Assembly: GCF_018449575.1 (NCBI RefSeq)
Contig: NZ_JAAVUT010000004.1
Coordinates: 124,001 to 188,000, forward strand
From: Sodalis sp. dw_96
GTDB taxonomy: Bacteria > Pseudomonadota > Gammaproteobacteria > Enterobacterales > Enterobacteriaceae
Direction: 5' to 3'
Length of the DNA: 64,000 bases
Position numbers and translations under genes: made by a program. The notes under the pieces were generated by a model. The model saw only the letters and a program-made list of their open reading frames with translations, searched no databases and was not told the DNA's origin. Shown here piece by piece: positions 10,200-18,351 of this stretch (positions within the stretch are counted from its first letter, which is position 1; every line of letters begins with the position of its first letter).

Positions 10200-10228
10200 T
10201 TGACGTTACCCCTGTGATACGGTTTAAT
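10200..10228 (+). promoter_or_regulatory. Sigma-70 promoter of tRNA-Phe
   Basis: TTGACG at 10200-10205 and TTTAAT at 10223-10228 are separated by exactly 17 nt. The following GC-rich discriminator GCGCCCC is typical of stringently controlled stable-RNA promoters, and the tRNA begins 11 nt after the -10 element. Confidence 0.75.
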
Positions 10229-10238
10229 GCGCCCCGTT

Positions 10239-10314
10239 GCCCGGATAGCTCAGTCGGTAGAGCAGGGGATTGAAAATCCCCGTGTCCTTGGTTCGATTCC
10301 GAGTCCGGGCACCA
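10239..10314 (+). tRNA. tRNA-Phe (GAA)
   Basis: A 76-nt tRNA including the encoded CCA end. Acceptor stem GCCCGGA pairs with TCCGGGC, the D-arm has AGCTCAGTCGGTAGAGCA, the anticodon loop is TTGAAAA with anticodon GAA, and the T-arm is TTCGATTCC. A hairpin terminator follows. An integrase relic directly downstream shows that this tRNA served as an integration site. Confidence 0.98.
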
Positions 10315-10324
10315 TTTTTGATTA

Positions 10325-10348
10325 AACCAGCCTAGCAGCTGGTTTTTT
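10325..10348 (+). terminator. Terminator after tRNA-Phe
   Basis: Seven-bp stem AACCAGC / GCTGGTT (10325-10331, 10338-10344) with a 6-nt loop, running into TTTTTT. Confidence 0.85.
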
Positions 10349-10406
10349 GCTTTCTGGATTCTGGACCCTCCATCGAACTGGGTTCGATGAATGCAGAGAT
10401 CCTCAC

Positions 10407-10505
10407 ATGGCCCTAACCGACAGTAAAATCCGCGCTGCAAAAACCCTCGTAAAATCCTACAAACTGTTATGGAAGGAATTGGCAGTACTACCGGTGCATA
10501 CATAG
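10407..10505 (+). pseudogene. Tyrosine integrase N-terminal relic
   Basis: The first 20 codons read MALTDSKIRAAKTLVKSYKL, the characteristic start of P4-type tyrosine integrases that use tRNA 3' ends. After this the frame continues for 12 unrelated codons to a TAG. Only the extreme N-terminus of about 400 residues survives, 93 nt after the tRNA. This marks a former element inserted at tRNA-Phe. I found no second copy of the tRNA 3' end to mark the far attachment site. Confidence 0.8.
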
Positions 10506-10571
10506 TACCAAGACCCCAATGCGATTCTGCTCTTTCTTCGCTCATCCCGTCGACCTCTGCCCACATCCGCT

Positions 10572-10907
10572 TCAGTAGGTCCGCGTCAACCCTTGGGGAT
10601 CGGACATCACGGTAACAACTCCGCGCCGGATATCCTGGATACCCGGTAACTCCGCCAGGTTAGTTTTACCCACGCGGATCGTGCCAATAACCAACGTATG
10701 TCCTACACGCGCACCCAGGTCATACAAGACGATACATTTATCCAGCTCAACGCCGTGATAAACTGGAGTTCCCTTGACCAACTTCACATCGACACCTAAA
10801 CGGCAAACTTCAGGAAGGACGATGTAACCTGGCCGCATCCCCAGAATGCCGTCGCAGTGACTAGAAATAATATACAGTGGCGGAATCCCTTTAATTGTAG
10901 CCCACAA
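10572..10907 (-). pseudogene. Conjugative coupling protein (TraD-type) fragment
   Basis: The 111-codon frame resembles an internal part of the TraD coupling ATPase of integrative conjugative elements (PFGI-1/SPI-7 class). It includes a beta-strand-rich lead, ARVGHTLVIG, and a Walker A-like GTIRVGKTNL followed by QDIRRG. An intact protein would have several hundred residues, and the sequence after Walker A is scrambled before the stop. Such elements commonly integrate at tRNA-Phe, which fits the adjacent integrase relic. Family assignment is by recall. Confidence 0.6.
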
Positions 10908-10919
10908 TGGGCTACAATT
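10893..10919. promoter_or_regulatory. Operator/promoter of the dinJ-yafQ-like pair
   Basis: Perfect 12-bp inverted repeat AATTGTAGCCCA / TGGGCTACAATT with a 3-nt centre, overlapping a likely -10 box TACAAT at 10913-10918 and lying 32 nt before the antitoxin start. This is the classic layout for autorepression by a toxin-antitoxin complex. Confidence 0.75.
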
Positions 10920-10950
10920 TTCGCGTAGTTAATTGAATGAGGCACGTATT

Positions 10951-11223
10951 ATGGAAACCACTATCCGCTCCCGAGTCGATGATGAACTGAAAAACCAATT
11001 CGAAACTATCCTGCAGGACTGCGGCCTTACGGTCAGTACTGCGCTGCGCCTGTTTGCTGAAAACGTGGTCCGCAATGAAGGACTGCCGTTCGAAATTACC
11101 CGCAAACCTTCCGCCCGCCTACGTGAGTCAATGCGACAGGCAGAGGCAATTATTGCCAATGAACGTCCGGCTTTTAACAACGTCGATGAACTGATCATGA
11201 GCATGAACAATGGGAAGCCATAA
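10951..11223 (+). CDS. RelB/DinJ family antitoxin
   Basis: A 90-residue antitoxin with an N-terminal ribbon-helix-helix domain (TTIRSRVDDELKNQFETIL, then LTVSTALRLF) for DNA binding and dimerisation. A flexible C-terminal half wraps the toxin. ATG at 10951 is chosen because GAGG lies about 9 nt upstream; an in-frame TTG at 10933 is less likely. The gene overlaps the downstream toxin by 14 nt and has a strong palindromic operator upstream. It probably represses its own operon and neutralises the YafQ-like toxin. Confidence 0.9.
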   Translation: METTIRSRVDDELKNQFETILQDCGLTVSTALRLFAENVVRNEGLPFEITRKPSARLRESMRQAEAIIANERPAFNNVDELIMSMNNGKP

Positions 11224-11515
11224 GCGGGCGCTACTGCCTTATAAAACAGATCGTACCAAAAACTTCGAAAAAGCTTGGACGCGCCTTAACAAGAAAGGCC
11301 GTTATGATATGAATGCTGCCGTGGTGGTTATGAACCTTGCCACCAACCGGCAGCCAATTCCCCCAGAATATCTCGATCATGCGCTAACCGGCGAATGGAG
11401 TGGCTTCAGGGAACTGCATATCGGTGGGGATTTCCTTCTTATCTACCGAATAGATTTCGAGAAAGATATCGTCATCTTTACTGACCTGGGTACTCACGCC
11501 GAACTATTTGAATAA
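11210..11515 (+). CDS. YafQ family mRNA interferase toxin
   Basis: A 101-residue RelE-superfamily endoribonuclease that in this family cuts mRNA in the ribosome. The YafQ catalytic set appears conserved: H57 in YLDHAL, H70 in ELHIGGDF with D74, and H96 in LGTHAELF, matching the E. coli positions His50, His63, Asp67 and His87. The N-terminus is a little longer than usual. The start overlaps the antitoxin end by 14 nt, so the two are translationally coupled. The pair is likely cargo of the decayed element at tRNA-Phe. Confidence 0.9.
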   Translation: MGSHKRALLPYKTDRTKNFEKAWTRLNKKGRYDMNAAVVVMNLATNRQPIPPEYLDHALTGEWSGFRELHIGGDFLLIYRIDFEKDIVIFTDLGTHAELFE

Positions 11516-12021
11516 TAATCGCTTTCTGATTAATGCTATTCGATGTGGGGAATCGGGACAACCAAATTAACACCCTGGTAAAAACAGCCCCACTGCGGGT
11601 GATCCCCATCGGATGAAATCGAGTTGCGTAGTGGGGCAAGCCACCTGAAAAAGTATGAATGCCTTGAGTACGACGACTCCGATGCCCCCCTACCTTCACC
11701 CGCTTTCACCGATAAAGGCAGGGCATTGTTTGTTTTGCTTTAAAGATTCTCTGGTTTGCAGTAACGGGTGTAACGGGGTGAGGGTTGTAGCCATAAGGCA
11801 GCCTCCAGTGAGTAACAATAAAAGCGCACACGCGCCTTGTGTCATCAGTGAAGTATTTCAGGAGGTCAATCCCGGCACCTGATTTTGCAGGCGCCGCTTA
11901 ACGGTACCGTTATCGAGGGTAGGCCGCAAGAGGTTTTACTAAGGTAAACAGGGCGTAACGCTATACTGTAATTCGTTTCGCAAAAACGTAGGAGTGCTCG
12001 TAAGCTATGGCGGTGAACTTG
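11516..12021. other. Non-coding or decayed stretch
   Basis: About 500 bp follow the toxin gene. A 75-codon frame at 11655-11882 and another short frame ending near 11742 (reading KYECLEYDDSDAPLPSP) might be decayed element DNA, but I cannot tie either to a family. No RNA gene or clear terminator is seen. Confidence 0.4.
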
Positions 12022-12750
12022 CTAGGATTTCAATGCCCAGCGTTCCCATTTTTTTTCAATATGTGATAATTCATTCAGTGCATTTTCGTAAGTCTCTAAC
12101 GTACACCCTTCATTCAATGAAGCAATAGCAATAGGGCCGCGAAGCATCGAAATGTCCGCCATCGCCAATATCGCATCATCATCGTTAGCCACATCATTTT
12201 TTGCAGCGTTAAAAAGGCCTGTGGCACGCCGATTAAACTCACTTTCCGCCGCTTTCAAAACAAAGGAAATTTGTAGCTCAGGTTTTGCAACCGCGGCTTG
12301 CTGCGTTGATTGTAGAGGTAATATCTGTGAAGGTTCGGGAGAGGACGTATTTTCCTCAAACCCAGTGCCCGATTTATTAAGCGATTGAATTAAGCCCATC
12401 GCAATTTTATCAGCAAATGCCTTTTTAGCCATCACCCCGAATAAATCATTGGAATAAATAGCATCTGGATAAAAACTTACAGCAATAGAGCCTTTAGGCT
12501 GGATTAAAATCACAGACAAAAATTCGTTTTTGCCTGGAATCTTGACGTAGCCAATATAAAATTTCGGCGAGGAGTGGCAATCGAACTTTTTCTGCGTACT
12601 ACCGTATTTTTGAAAATATAACTCAATGATTTCCGGTACTGAGAACGCCGTACCTTTTCCATTATCGAATGCTTCCTGTGAGGACGCGGCTTGTGCGATC
12701 CTGTCAGCCGAGGCTAAAGCAACCGTTTTTTTAATAAAAGAAAACACCAT
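12022..12750 (-). CDS. Hypothetical protein
   Basis: A 242-residue protein that I do not recognise. It has no signal peptide or clear membrane segment. The middle (about 60-115) looks like a compact alpha/beta unit (FYIGYVKIPGKNEFLSVILI), followed by a low-complexity Ser/Pro/Gln linker (about 130-155). The C-terminal part is helical (about 160-242). The start at 12750 has AGGTG a few bases upstream; an in-frame GTG at 12768 is the alternative. It is AT-richer than the backbone genes and lies between the toxin-antitoxin pair and a two-component system, so it may belong to the integrated element. Confidence 0.6.
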   Translation of the reverse strand: MVFSFIKKTVALASADRIAQAASSQEAFDNGKGTAFSVPEIIELYFQKYGSTQKKFDCHSSPKFYIGYVKIPGKNEFLSVILIQPKGSIAVSFYPDAIYSNDLFGVMAKKAFADKIAMGLIQSLNKSGTGFEENTSSPEPSQILPLQSTQQAAVAKPELQISFVLKAAESEFNRRATGLFNAAKNDVANDDDAILAMADISMLRGPIAIASLNEGCTLETYENALNELSHIEKKWERWALKS

Positions 12751-12905
12751 AATCACCTGCAAATTCACCAGTATAAAGATATTTTTGCTGTGGACAAGGG
12801 ATGACTTTTGGGAAAATTTAGATTAGCCCCTGGGTAAGGATGCGGTATCTCCGGTCGTCATAATTCACATTTGTTAAATACATTTGTTAAATAGAGTTCA
12901 GACTC

Positions 12906-14372
12906 TTAAACCGGCAGCGAGAACTGGAAACACGCCCCGCGTTCAGGTTCATCAATGAGCGTAATGTCGCTGTCGTGCAGTTGCAGAATACGGCGGACGA
13001 TCATAAGACCAAGCCCGCCCGCCCGGTGTTTATTGGCGCTGAGGATCGACGGGCGGACAAACAGGCTGTCTTTAAGCTCCGGAGCGATACCCGGGCCACT
13101 GTCTTTAAGCCGCACCATCACCTGTCCTTGATCTTTTCGCAAGGTGATCTCAATGGTGCCGCCTTCAGGGGTATGGCGGATGGCATTATCCAGAAGATTG
13201 GTCAGCACTCTTTCAATCATCCCCAGATCCGCGTTAACCAGCGGAATGCCGGGCGTAATGTCGGCCTGCAGTTTCTGCCCGCGCGTCTCGGTGGCCAGTT
13301 CAAATTTTTGGAATACGTCCTGCACCAGCTCGCACAGGGAAAACGGCTCTTTCTGCGGTTTTACCACACCATATTCCAGCCGGGCCAGTTCAAACAACTC
13401 CTGGGCCAGTCGCCCGACCTTTTTACTCTGCGTCAGCGCAATAGTCAGATAGCGCTGCCTGTCCTCATTGCTCAGATGGTCGGATTTCACCGACAGCGTT
13501 TCCAGATATCCATGCAGTGACGTCAGCGGCGTACGCAGGTCATGGGAAATATTCGCTATAAATTCACGCCGCTGCTGGTCCTGCACCATCAGGCTTTGCC
13601 ATTGCCGGTCAATGCGTTTTGCCAGCGCGACAAAGGCCTGTTGTAACAGCGCCACTTCATCGCGCGGAGCACCGGATGGCGCATCGCTTTTCGCCAGCGT
13701 CTGGATGGCCGCCATCCCGCCACTGTCCAGCAGGGCTATTTGCGCCGTCAATTTGCGCACCGGGCGCGTTACCCAGCGGAATGCCAGCGCGCCGGCCAGC
13801 AAACCAAACAATGCCACCAGTCCCATGGAACGCAGCGCCATATAAATCGCCGATTGGTATTGCGCATCGCTGCTCAGCGCGGTGTATGCGTCGCCGAGCA
13901 GTACGATATAGACATAACCTTTGGTCACGCCGTCCACCTGCAACGGCGCGGCGCTAAAGACCTGAGGGTTTTGCGGCTCACGGGGGTTATCGCCGTAGAC
14001 CGGCATTGTCGCGCCGTGCAGCAGCGCGTTGATGGGTGTTAAGTCAATCTTCCTCTGTTGCAGTTTTCCTGGCGGCGCCGCGTTGCCGATGATATTGCCG
14101 TCTTTATCCAGCAGATACACTTCAACACTCGGGTTGACCGCCATCAGCTGATCAAATAACCTGTGCACCGCTTGCGGATTCAACCCCTCCTGGCTGAGCA
14201 ACGGGTTATTGGCCGCAATCTGCGTTGCCAGATTGGCCGACAGCCTCTGGATCACCGACTGGCTGTATTGATTACTGGAACGCACCTGCATATAACCGGA
14301 AAGCGAGCAGCAGGCGATCAGCAACAGCATGAATACCAGTGTCAATCTTTGCGCCAGCGTGAGATTTTTCAT
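12906..14372 (-). CDS. Sensor histidine kinase of a two-component system
   Basis: A 488-residue inner-membrane kinase. TM1 is at about 10-28, then a periplasmic sensor region (about 30-175) with PAS-like SVEVYLLDKDGNIIG. TM2 is at about 178-200, followed by HAMP, HisKA with phospho-acceptor His277 in NISHDLRTPL, and an HATPase domain with N-box NLLDNAIRHTP and G-boxes DSGPGIAP and GGLGLMIV. It starts 3 nt after the response-regulator stop, so both are co-transcribed. The signal is unknown; the divergent target candidate is an MXKDX-repeat secreted protein. Confidence 0.93.
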   Translation of the reverse strand: MKNLTLAQRLTLVFMLLLIACCSLSGYMQVRSSNQYSQSVIQRLSANLATQIAANNPLLSQEGLNPQAVHRLFDQLMAVNPSVEVYLLDKDGNIIGNAAPPGKLQQRKIDLTPINALLHGATMPVYGDNPREPQNPQVFSAAPLQVDGVTKGYVYIVLLGDAYTALSSDAQYQSAIYMALRSMGLVALFGLLAGALAFRWVTRPVRKLTAQIALLDSGGMAAIQTLAKSDAPSGAPRDEVALLQQAFVALAKRIDRQWQSLMVQDQQRREFIANISHDLRTPLTSLHGYLETLSVKSDHLSNEDRQRYLTIALTQSKKVGRLAQELFELARLEYGVVKPQKEPFSLCELVQDVFQKFELATETRGQKLQADITPGIPLVNADLGMIERVLTNLLDNAIRHTPEGGTIEITLRKDQGQVMVRLKDSGPGIAPELKDSLFVRPSILSANKHRAGGLGLMIVRRILQLHDSDITLIDEPERGACFQFSLPV

Positions 14373-14375
14373 GAT

Positions 14376-15098
14376 TTATCCCTGCGTGCCTTCAGCAGAG
14401 GACGCGAATTTATAACCCTTTCCCCACACGGTCAGAATTCGCTCCGGCTCAGCCGGATTAGCTTCTATCTTGATGCGCAGTCGGTTGATATGGGTGTTCA
14501 CCGTATGTTCATAGCCTTCGTGCTCGTAGCCCCACACCTGATTTAACAGGCTGAGGCGCGAAAACACTTTGCCGGGATTTTTAGCAAAGAAGTACAACAG
14601 GTCAAACTCCCGCGGCGTCAACTCAACGTGCTGCTGATTAAGCATGACTTCACGGGCAATCGGGTCAATTGCCAGACCGGAAAAACTCAAGGTTCCGGCG
14701 TCCATTTTCATATTGCGGCTCATGGCTTCCTGACGGCGGAAAAGCGCTTTGACCCTCGCCACCAGTTCCAGCATCGAGAAAGGTTTCGCCAGATAGTCGT
14801 CGGCGCCCAGCTCCAGGCCGAGTACCCGGTGCACTTCGCTGGAGCGCGCGCTGATAATAACGATCGGCGTATAGCGCGTCATTTGACGGGCGCGGCGGCA
14901 GATCTCCAATCCATCGACGCCCGGCAGCATCAAGTCGAGGATTAATGCGTCCCAGCCGCCTTTTTCCAGCAACGTTGCGCCCAGATTGCCGTCGCCGGCG
15001 TGGGTAATGTCATAACCTTCATCACGCAGATGCAGGCTGAGTAATTCAGCGATATCGCCGTCATCTTCGACGATAAGGATTTTTTTGCGTTTATCCAT
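14376..15098 (-). CDS. OmpR/PhoB family response regulator
   Basis: A 240-residue regulator with an N-terminal receiver domain (acidic pair in VEDDGD, phospho-acceptor Asp in LILDLMLPGVDG, conserved Lys in LAKPF) and a C-terminal winged-helix DNA-binding domain (LTPREFDLLYF ... VNTHINRLRIKIE). ATG at 15098 (MDKRKKILIVEDD) gives the usual N-terminus; an upstream in-frame start at 15128 would add a basic 10-residue tail. It is first in an operon with the histidine kinase. The 224-bp divergent region to the MXKDX gene probably holds its binding sites. Confidence 0.93.
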   Translation of the reverse strand: MDKRKKILIVEDDGDIAELLSLHLRDEGYDITHAGDGNLGATLLEKGGWDALILDLMLPGVDGLEICRRARQMTRYTPIVIISARSSEVHRVLGLELGADDYLAKPFSMLELVARVKALFRRQEAMSRNMKMDAGTLSFSGLAIDPIAREVMLNQQHVELTPREFDLLYFFAKNPGKVFSRLSLLNQVWGYEHEGYEHTVNTHINRLRIKIEANPAEPERILTVWGKGYKFASSAEGTQG

Positions 15099-15322
15099 TT
15101 TTTTCGTCTTCACGCGTGGCTTCCCCATACCGTCCGAGTCTACACAAGCAATTCACCCGGAGTTATCACATTTTATTTAACTTTGCGTGAGGTCTTGGGG
15201 AACAAATACGTTCAATACTCGCCACATCACCCGGCGGAAGCTTTATTCCACCGAGGAACAGGCTTTATGTGCGTAAGGCGCTATGCCGTTTTATCTCAAT
15301 AAAACCCGGAAAAGGAAATACG

Positions 15323-15559
15323 ATGAAAAAGCTAACCCTAATGATGATGTCCGCCGCGTTGATGATGGGTGCCGTGAGCACTACCTATGCCGCTGATACC
15401 ATGATGAAAAAAGACAGCATGGGCCACACATCCAAAGACTGTGCGAAAAAGGACGGCATGGGTAAGGACTGCATGTCAAAAGATAAGATGTCTAAGGACA
15501 ACATGTCCAAAGATCACATGAAGCAAGACCAGATGAAAAAAGGCGCAATGGGTTCGTAA
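15323..15559 (+). CDS. Secreted pentapeptide MXKDX-repeat protein
   Basis: A 78-residue exported protein. The first 23 residues form a signal peptide (MKKLTLMMMSAALMMGAVST...YAA). The mature part is almost entirely Met/Lys/Asp-rich 5-residue units such as MSKDK, MSKDN and MSKDH, as in the MXKDX-repeat family. Met, His and Cys content suggests metal binding in the periplasm, but the function is not established. AAAGGAAA lies before the ATG. Transcribed divergently from the two-component system, which may control it. A strong terminator follows. Confidence 0.88.
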   Translation: MKKLTLMMMSAALMMGAVSTTYAADTMMKKDSMGHTSKDCAKKDGMGKDCMSKDKMSKDNMSKDHMKQDQMKKGAMGS

Positions 15560-15589
15560 CGTTTGCGCTTTTTTTCTTTATTTGCAAGC

Positions 15590-15626
15590 AAAACGCCTCC
15601 GGTCATTTCTGGCCAGAGGCGTTTTT
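15590..15626. terminator. Hairpin terminator between the MXKDX gene and the LysR gene
   Basis: Ten-bp stem AAAACGCCTC / GAGGCGTTTT (15590-15599, 15616-15625), flanked by A and T runs on both sides, between convergent genes. It should work in both directions. Confidence 0.85.
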
Positions 15627-15639
15627 AATGAGGTCCAAC

Positions 15640-16554
15640 TCACGTTAGCGCCGCGGCGATGTGCGCTACAAACGCCCTGACCTTGGCCGAATGCTTACGT
15701 TCGGGCGGACTCACAAGATGAATGGGGGATTGGGGTGACTCCCAGTCTGCCATGAGCCGCACAACTTCGCCACTTGCCAGCTCAGCGTCGAACAGCCAGG
15801 TGGGCGAATAGCCAATACCCATTCCTGTTGTCACAGCGGAGCGGAGCACCTCGCTGCTGTTGGTTTGCATATGCCCCTCAACACGAATACTCCTGGTGGC
15901 GCCCTTCGTCGCCGGCGCGCCTGGTCCCGCCGTGAATATCCACAAATTACTGTTGGACATCCCTGTGTAAACAATGCATTCGTGCGCTTGCAGGTCTTCC
16001 GGAATGACCGGAGCCCGAACGCCTTTGGGAAGGGATCGCAGGTAATCGCGATTAGCAAGCAGCATACGTTGGGAGGTGCCGATGCGCCGGGCAATCAGTC
16101 CGCTGTCCGGCAGGTCGCCGATCCGAACCGACACATCAATCCCCTGCTCAACCAAGTCGATAAATCCATCGTGCAACCGCAGGTCGATTTTGACATCGGG
16201 ATGCGCCGCCATAAACGCCCTCACCAACGGCATCAACTTTAAACGGCCAAAGCCCACTGAGGCGGCTACCCGAATCCAGCCGCGCAGTTGTCCTTCTCCT
16301 GTGATCAGGCCCGACTCGGCCTCCGCAATTTCGGCGACCAACCGTCGGGCCTGCTCGAAATAGCGCTCGCCCTCTTCGGTCAGGGCCAGAGACCGCGTCG
16401 TCCTGACGAGCAGCTTTGCCCCCAACGCCTTTTCCAAGGCGGCCACCTGCTTGCTGACAGCGCTCTGAGTAGCCCGGAACTCGTCCGCCACAGCGGAAAA
16501 ACTGCCTGATTCCACCACTCTCACAAAAGTTCGCATTGCAGAAAGCTTGTCCAC
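15640..16554 (-). CDS. LysR family transcriptional regulator
   Basis: A 304-residue regulator with an N-terminal winged HTH (residues about 3-60, FSAVADEFRATQSAVSKQVAALE) and a C-terminal LysR substrate-binding domain. The GTG at 16554 is chosen since GGAG lies just upstream and the resulting length is typical; an ATG further upstream would add 21 atypical residues. It is divergent from a broken short-chain dehydrogenase gene, the usual pairing for this subgroup, so its original target has probably been lost. Confidence 0.88.
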   Translation of the reverse strand: MDKLSAMRTFVRVVESGSFSAVADEFRATQSAVSKQVAALEKALGAKLLVRTTRSLALTEEGERYFEQARRLVAEIAEAESGLITGEGQLRGWIRVAASVGFGRLKLMPLVRAFMAAHPDVKIDLRLHDGFIDLVEQGIDVSVRIGDLPDSGLIARRIGTSQRMLLANRDYLRSLPKGVRAPVIPEDLQAHECIVYTGMSNSNLWIFTAGPGAPATKGATRSIRVEGHMQTNSSEVLRSAVTTGMGIGYSPTWLFDAELASGEVVRLMADWESPQSPIHLVSPPERKHSAKVRAFVAHIAAALT

Positions 16555-16665
16555 GACCGCTCCATTTATTCCATTTACTACTAATTGATATGACAAAAAA
16601 CAGTCTATATCAACCAAAGGGAATCAGTCAAAGTAGAACCATCAATCACCCAACCGGGAGTTAAC

Positions 16666-16947
16666 ATGAACCAAACCACAGTCCTTATCACCGGCGCCCT
16701 GACCGGGATCGGCCGGGCAACCGCCTTCGCCTTCGCCAAGCTCGGCGCCAACGTGGTCGTCAGCCGACGGCGCGAGGAGGCTGGCGCAGCGCTGGCCATT
16801 GAACTTCGCTTGCTCGGCGGCATTCCAGCAAAACGCGCGGCGACGGTGGAAGAGGTAGCCGAGACGATTGTTTTTATCGCATCCGCTAAAACGCCCTACC
16901 TTACCGGACAATCCATCGCAGTCGATGGCGGCTATACCGCGCAATAA
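16666..16947 (+). pseudogene. Short-chain dehydrogenase with large internal deletion
   Basis: The frame encodes 93 residues: an intact SDR N-terminus with cofactor motif TGALTGIG, then at about residue 50 an abrupt jump into the C-terminal end (GIPAKRAATVEEVAE ... YLTGQSIAVDGGYTAQ). Roughly 150 residues are missing, including the NNAG motif and the catalytic Ser-Tyr-Lys region, so no dehydrogenase activity is possible. The deletion kept the frame. It lies opposite the LysR gene, suggesting a former regulator-target pair. Confidence 0.85.
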
Positions 16948-16997
16948 GCGCGATCATCATTTCACATCAGTTTTTCAACAACCAAAAGGAGATCGCC

Positions 16998-17534
16998 ATG
17001 ACCCTTATAAACGTTCCCACCCGCGAAGAAGTCAACGCGACCAACCAAGCCATTTTTGACAACCTCAAAAAAAGCCTTGGCATGGTCCCCAACCTCTTCG
17101 CCACGTTTGCCCACTCAGAGACGGCACTCGCCACTTACCTGGCATTTCAAAACGCGAAAAGCAGCGTCTCCGGTAAGGCTCGCGAGGTTGTCAACCTTGT
17201 CGTAAGCCAAATTAACGAATGCGAGTATTGCCTGGCCGCGCACACCATGCTCGGAAAAATGAATGGATTCACCGATGAGCAAATCATCGAAATCCGGCAC
17301 GGCCACGCTAGCTTCGACCCCAAGCTCGACGCACTCGCCCGCTTGACCAAAGGCATCACGCAAAGCCGCGGCCACGTTGATCAAGCCTTGGTCGAAGCAT
17401 TCTTTGCCGCAGGCTGGACGAAGGGAAACCTTGTGGATGCCATCGTCATTATTGGAGACAAAACGGTGAGTAACTACCTGCACTCGACCACGAAAATTCC
17501 AGTGGATTTTCCAGCCGCCCCGAAGCTGGATTGA
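16998..17534 (+). CDS. Carboxymuconolactone decarboxylase/AhpD family protein
   Basis: A 178-residue AhpD-like protein with the redox motif CEYCLAAH (C75, C78, H82) typical of alkylhydroperoxidase D-type members that reduce peroxides or act on electrophiles. An all-alpha fold is expected. AAAGGAG precedes the ATG. It follows the deleted dehydrogenase by 50 nt and was probably co-transcribed with it under the LysR gene. The physiological substrate cannot be read from sequence. Confidence 0.88.
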   Translation: MTLINVPTREEVNATNQAIFDNLKKSLGMVPNLFATFAHSETALATYLAFQNAKSSVSGKAREVVNLVVSQINECEYCLAAHTMLGKMNGFTDEQIIEIRHGHASFDPKLDALARLTKGITQSRGHVDQALVEAFFAAGWTKGNLVDAIVIIGDKTVSNYLHSTTKIPVDFPAAPKLD

Positions 17535-17760
17535 TTTGACAACGCCATGAGAGCGCAAAGCAAAGCACGATTCCAGTTCACTCCCGGCAAGCGACCACTA
17601 CCAATGTAAAAGGTCTTGCGCTGGATATTTCCGGAGGACTGCGTGCTGTCTGCATTGGCGTTCTCAATACCGTTTACGCACGCTGGGGAATAGACTAAAT
17701 AAACATAGGTATCCTCCCGCTCTCCCTTAGTCGCTTAAGGCCAAGCATAGGCCTTTTCTC

Positions 17761-18000
<240 letters not shown>

Positions 18001-18330
18001 TCAAGCATATTGCGGCAAAAATCGTCCTGGTTTGACAGAAACACTGTTCGTCGCTGTTTTGGCGGGTTGGTTTTTCTTCCAAGCCACATACTCTTCGGGC
18101 ATGCAAACAGCACATGGTCGATAGCCGGCGGCAATAGCCGCAGCTTCATTCAGAAAGAAGACGCGGTGCTTCACATAGCCGCCAAGGGCAATAGCTTGCA
18201 GTGCCGCACGGCAGTAGAGGCGGCCATATAGCTTGCCGCCGCGATGGCCCCCAAAGATGCCGGGTACGGAGCTGAGATATGGCTTGCCGTCGGATCCAAT
18301 CAATGTGTAAGTTTTTTCCGTATCAGGCAT
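18001..18330 (-). CDS. Small protein with Ada-like zinc-binding motif
   Basis: A 109-residue protein. The central part LYGRLYCRAAL ... AAGYRPCAVCMPEEY resembles the Ada metal-binding module, in which Cys residues hold zinc; here one Cys in LYC and the pair CAVC are present. It lies 21 nt after an oxygenase gene in the alkylation-repair operon, so a role tied to methylated DNA is plausible. The last residues (SVSVKPGRFLPQYA) may be altered by the junction with the GNAT relic. Confidence 0.7.
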   Translation of the reverse strand: MPDTEKTYTLIGSDGKPYLSSVPGIFGGHRGGKLYGRLYCRAALQAIALGGYVKHRVFFLNEAAAIAAGYRPCAVCMPEEYVAWKKNQPAKTATNSVSVKPGRFLPQYA

Positions 18331-18351
18331 GGCCGCAGTTCTCCCCCAACA

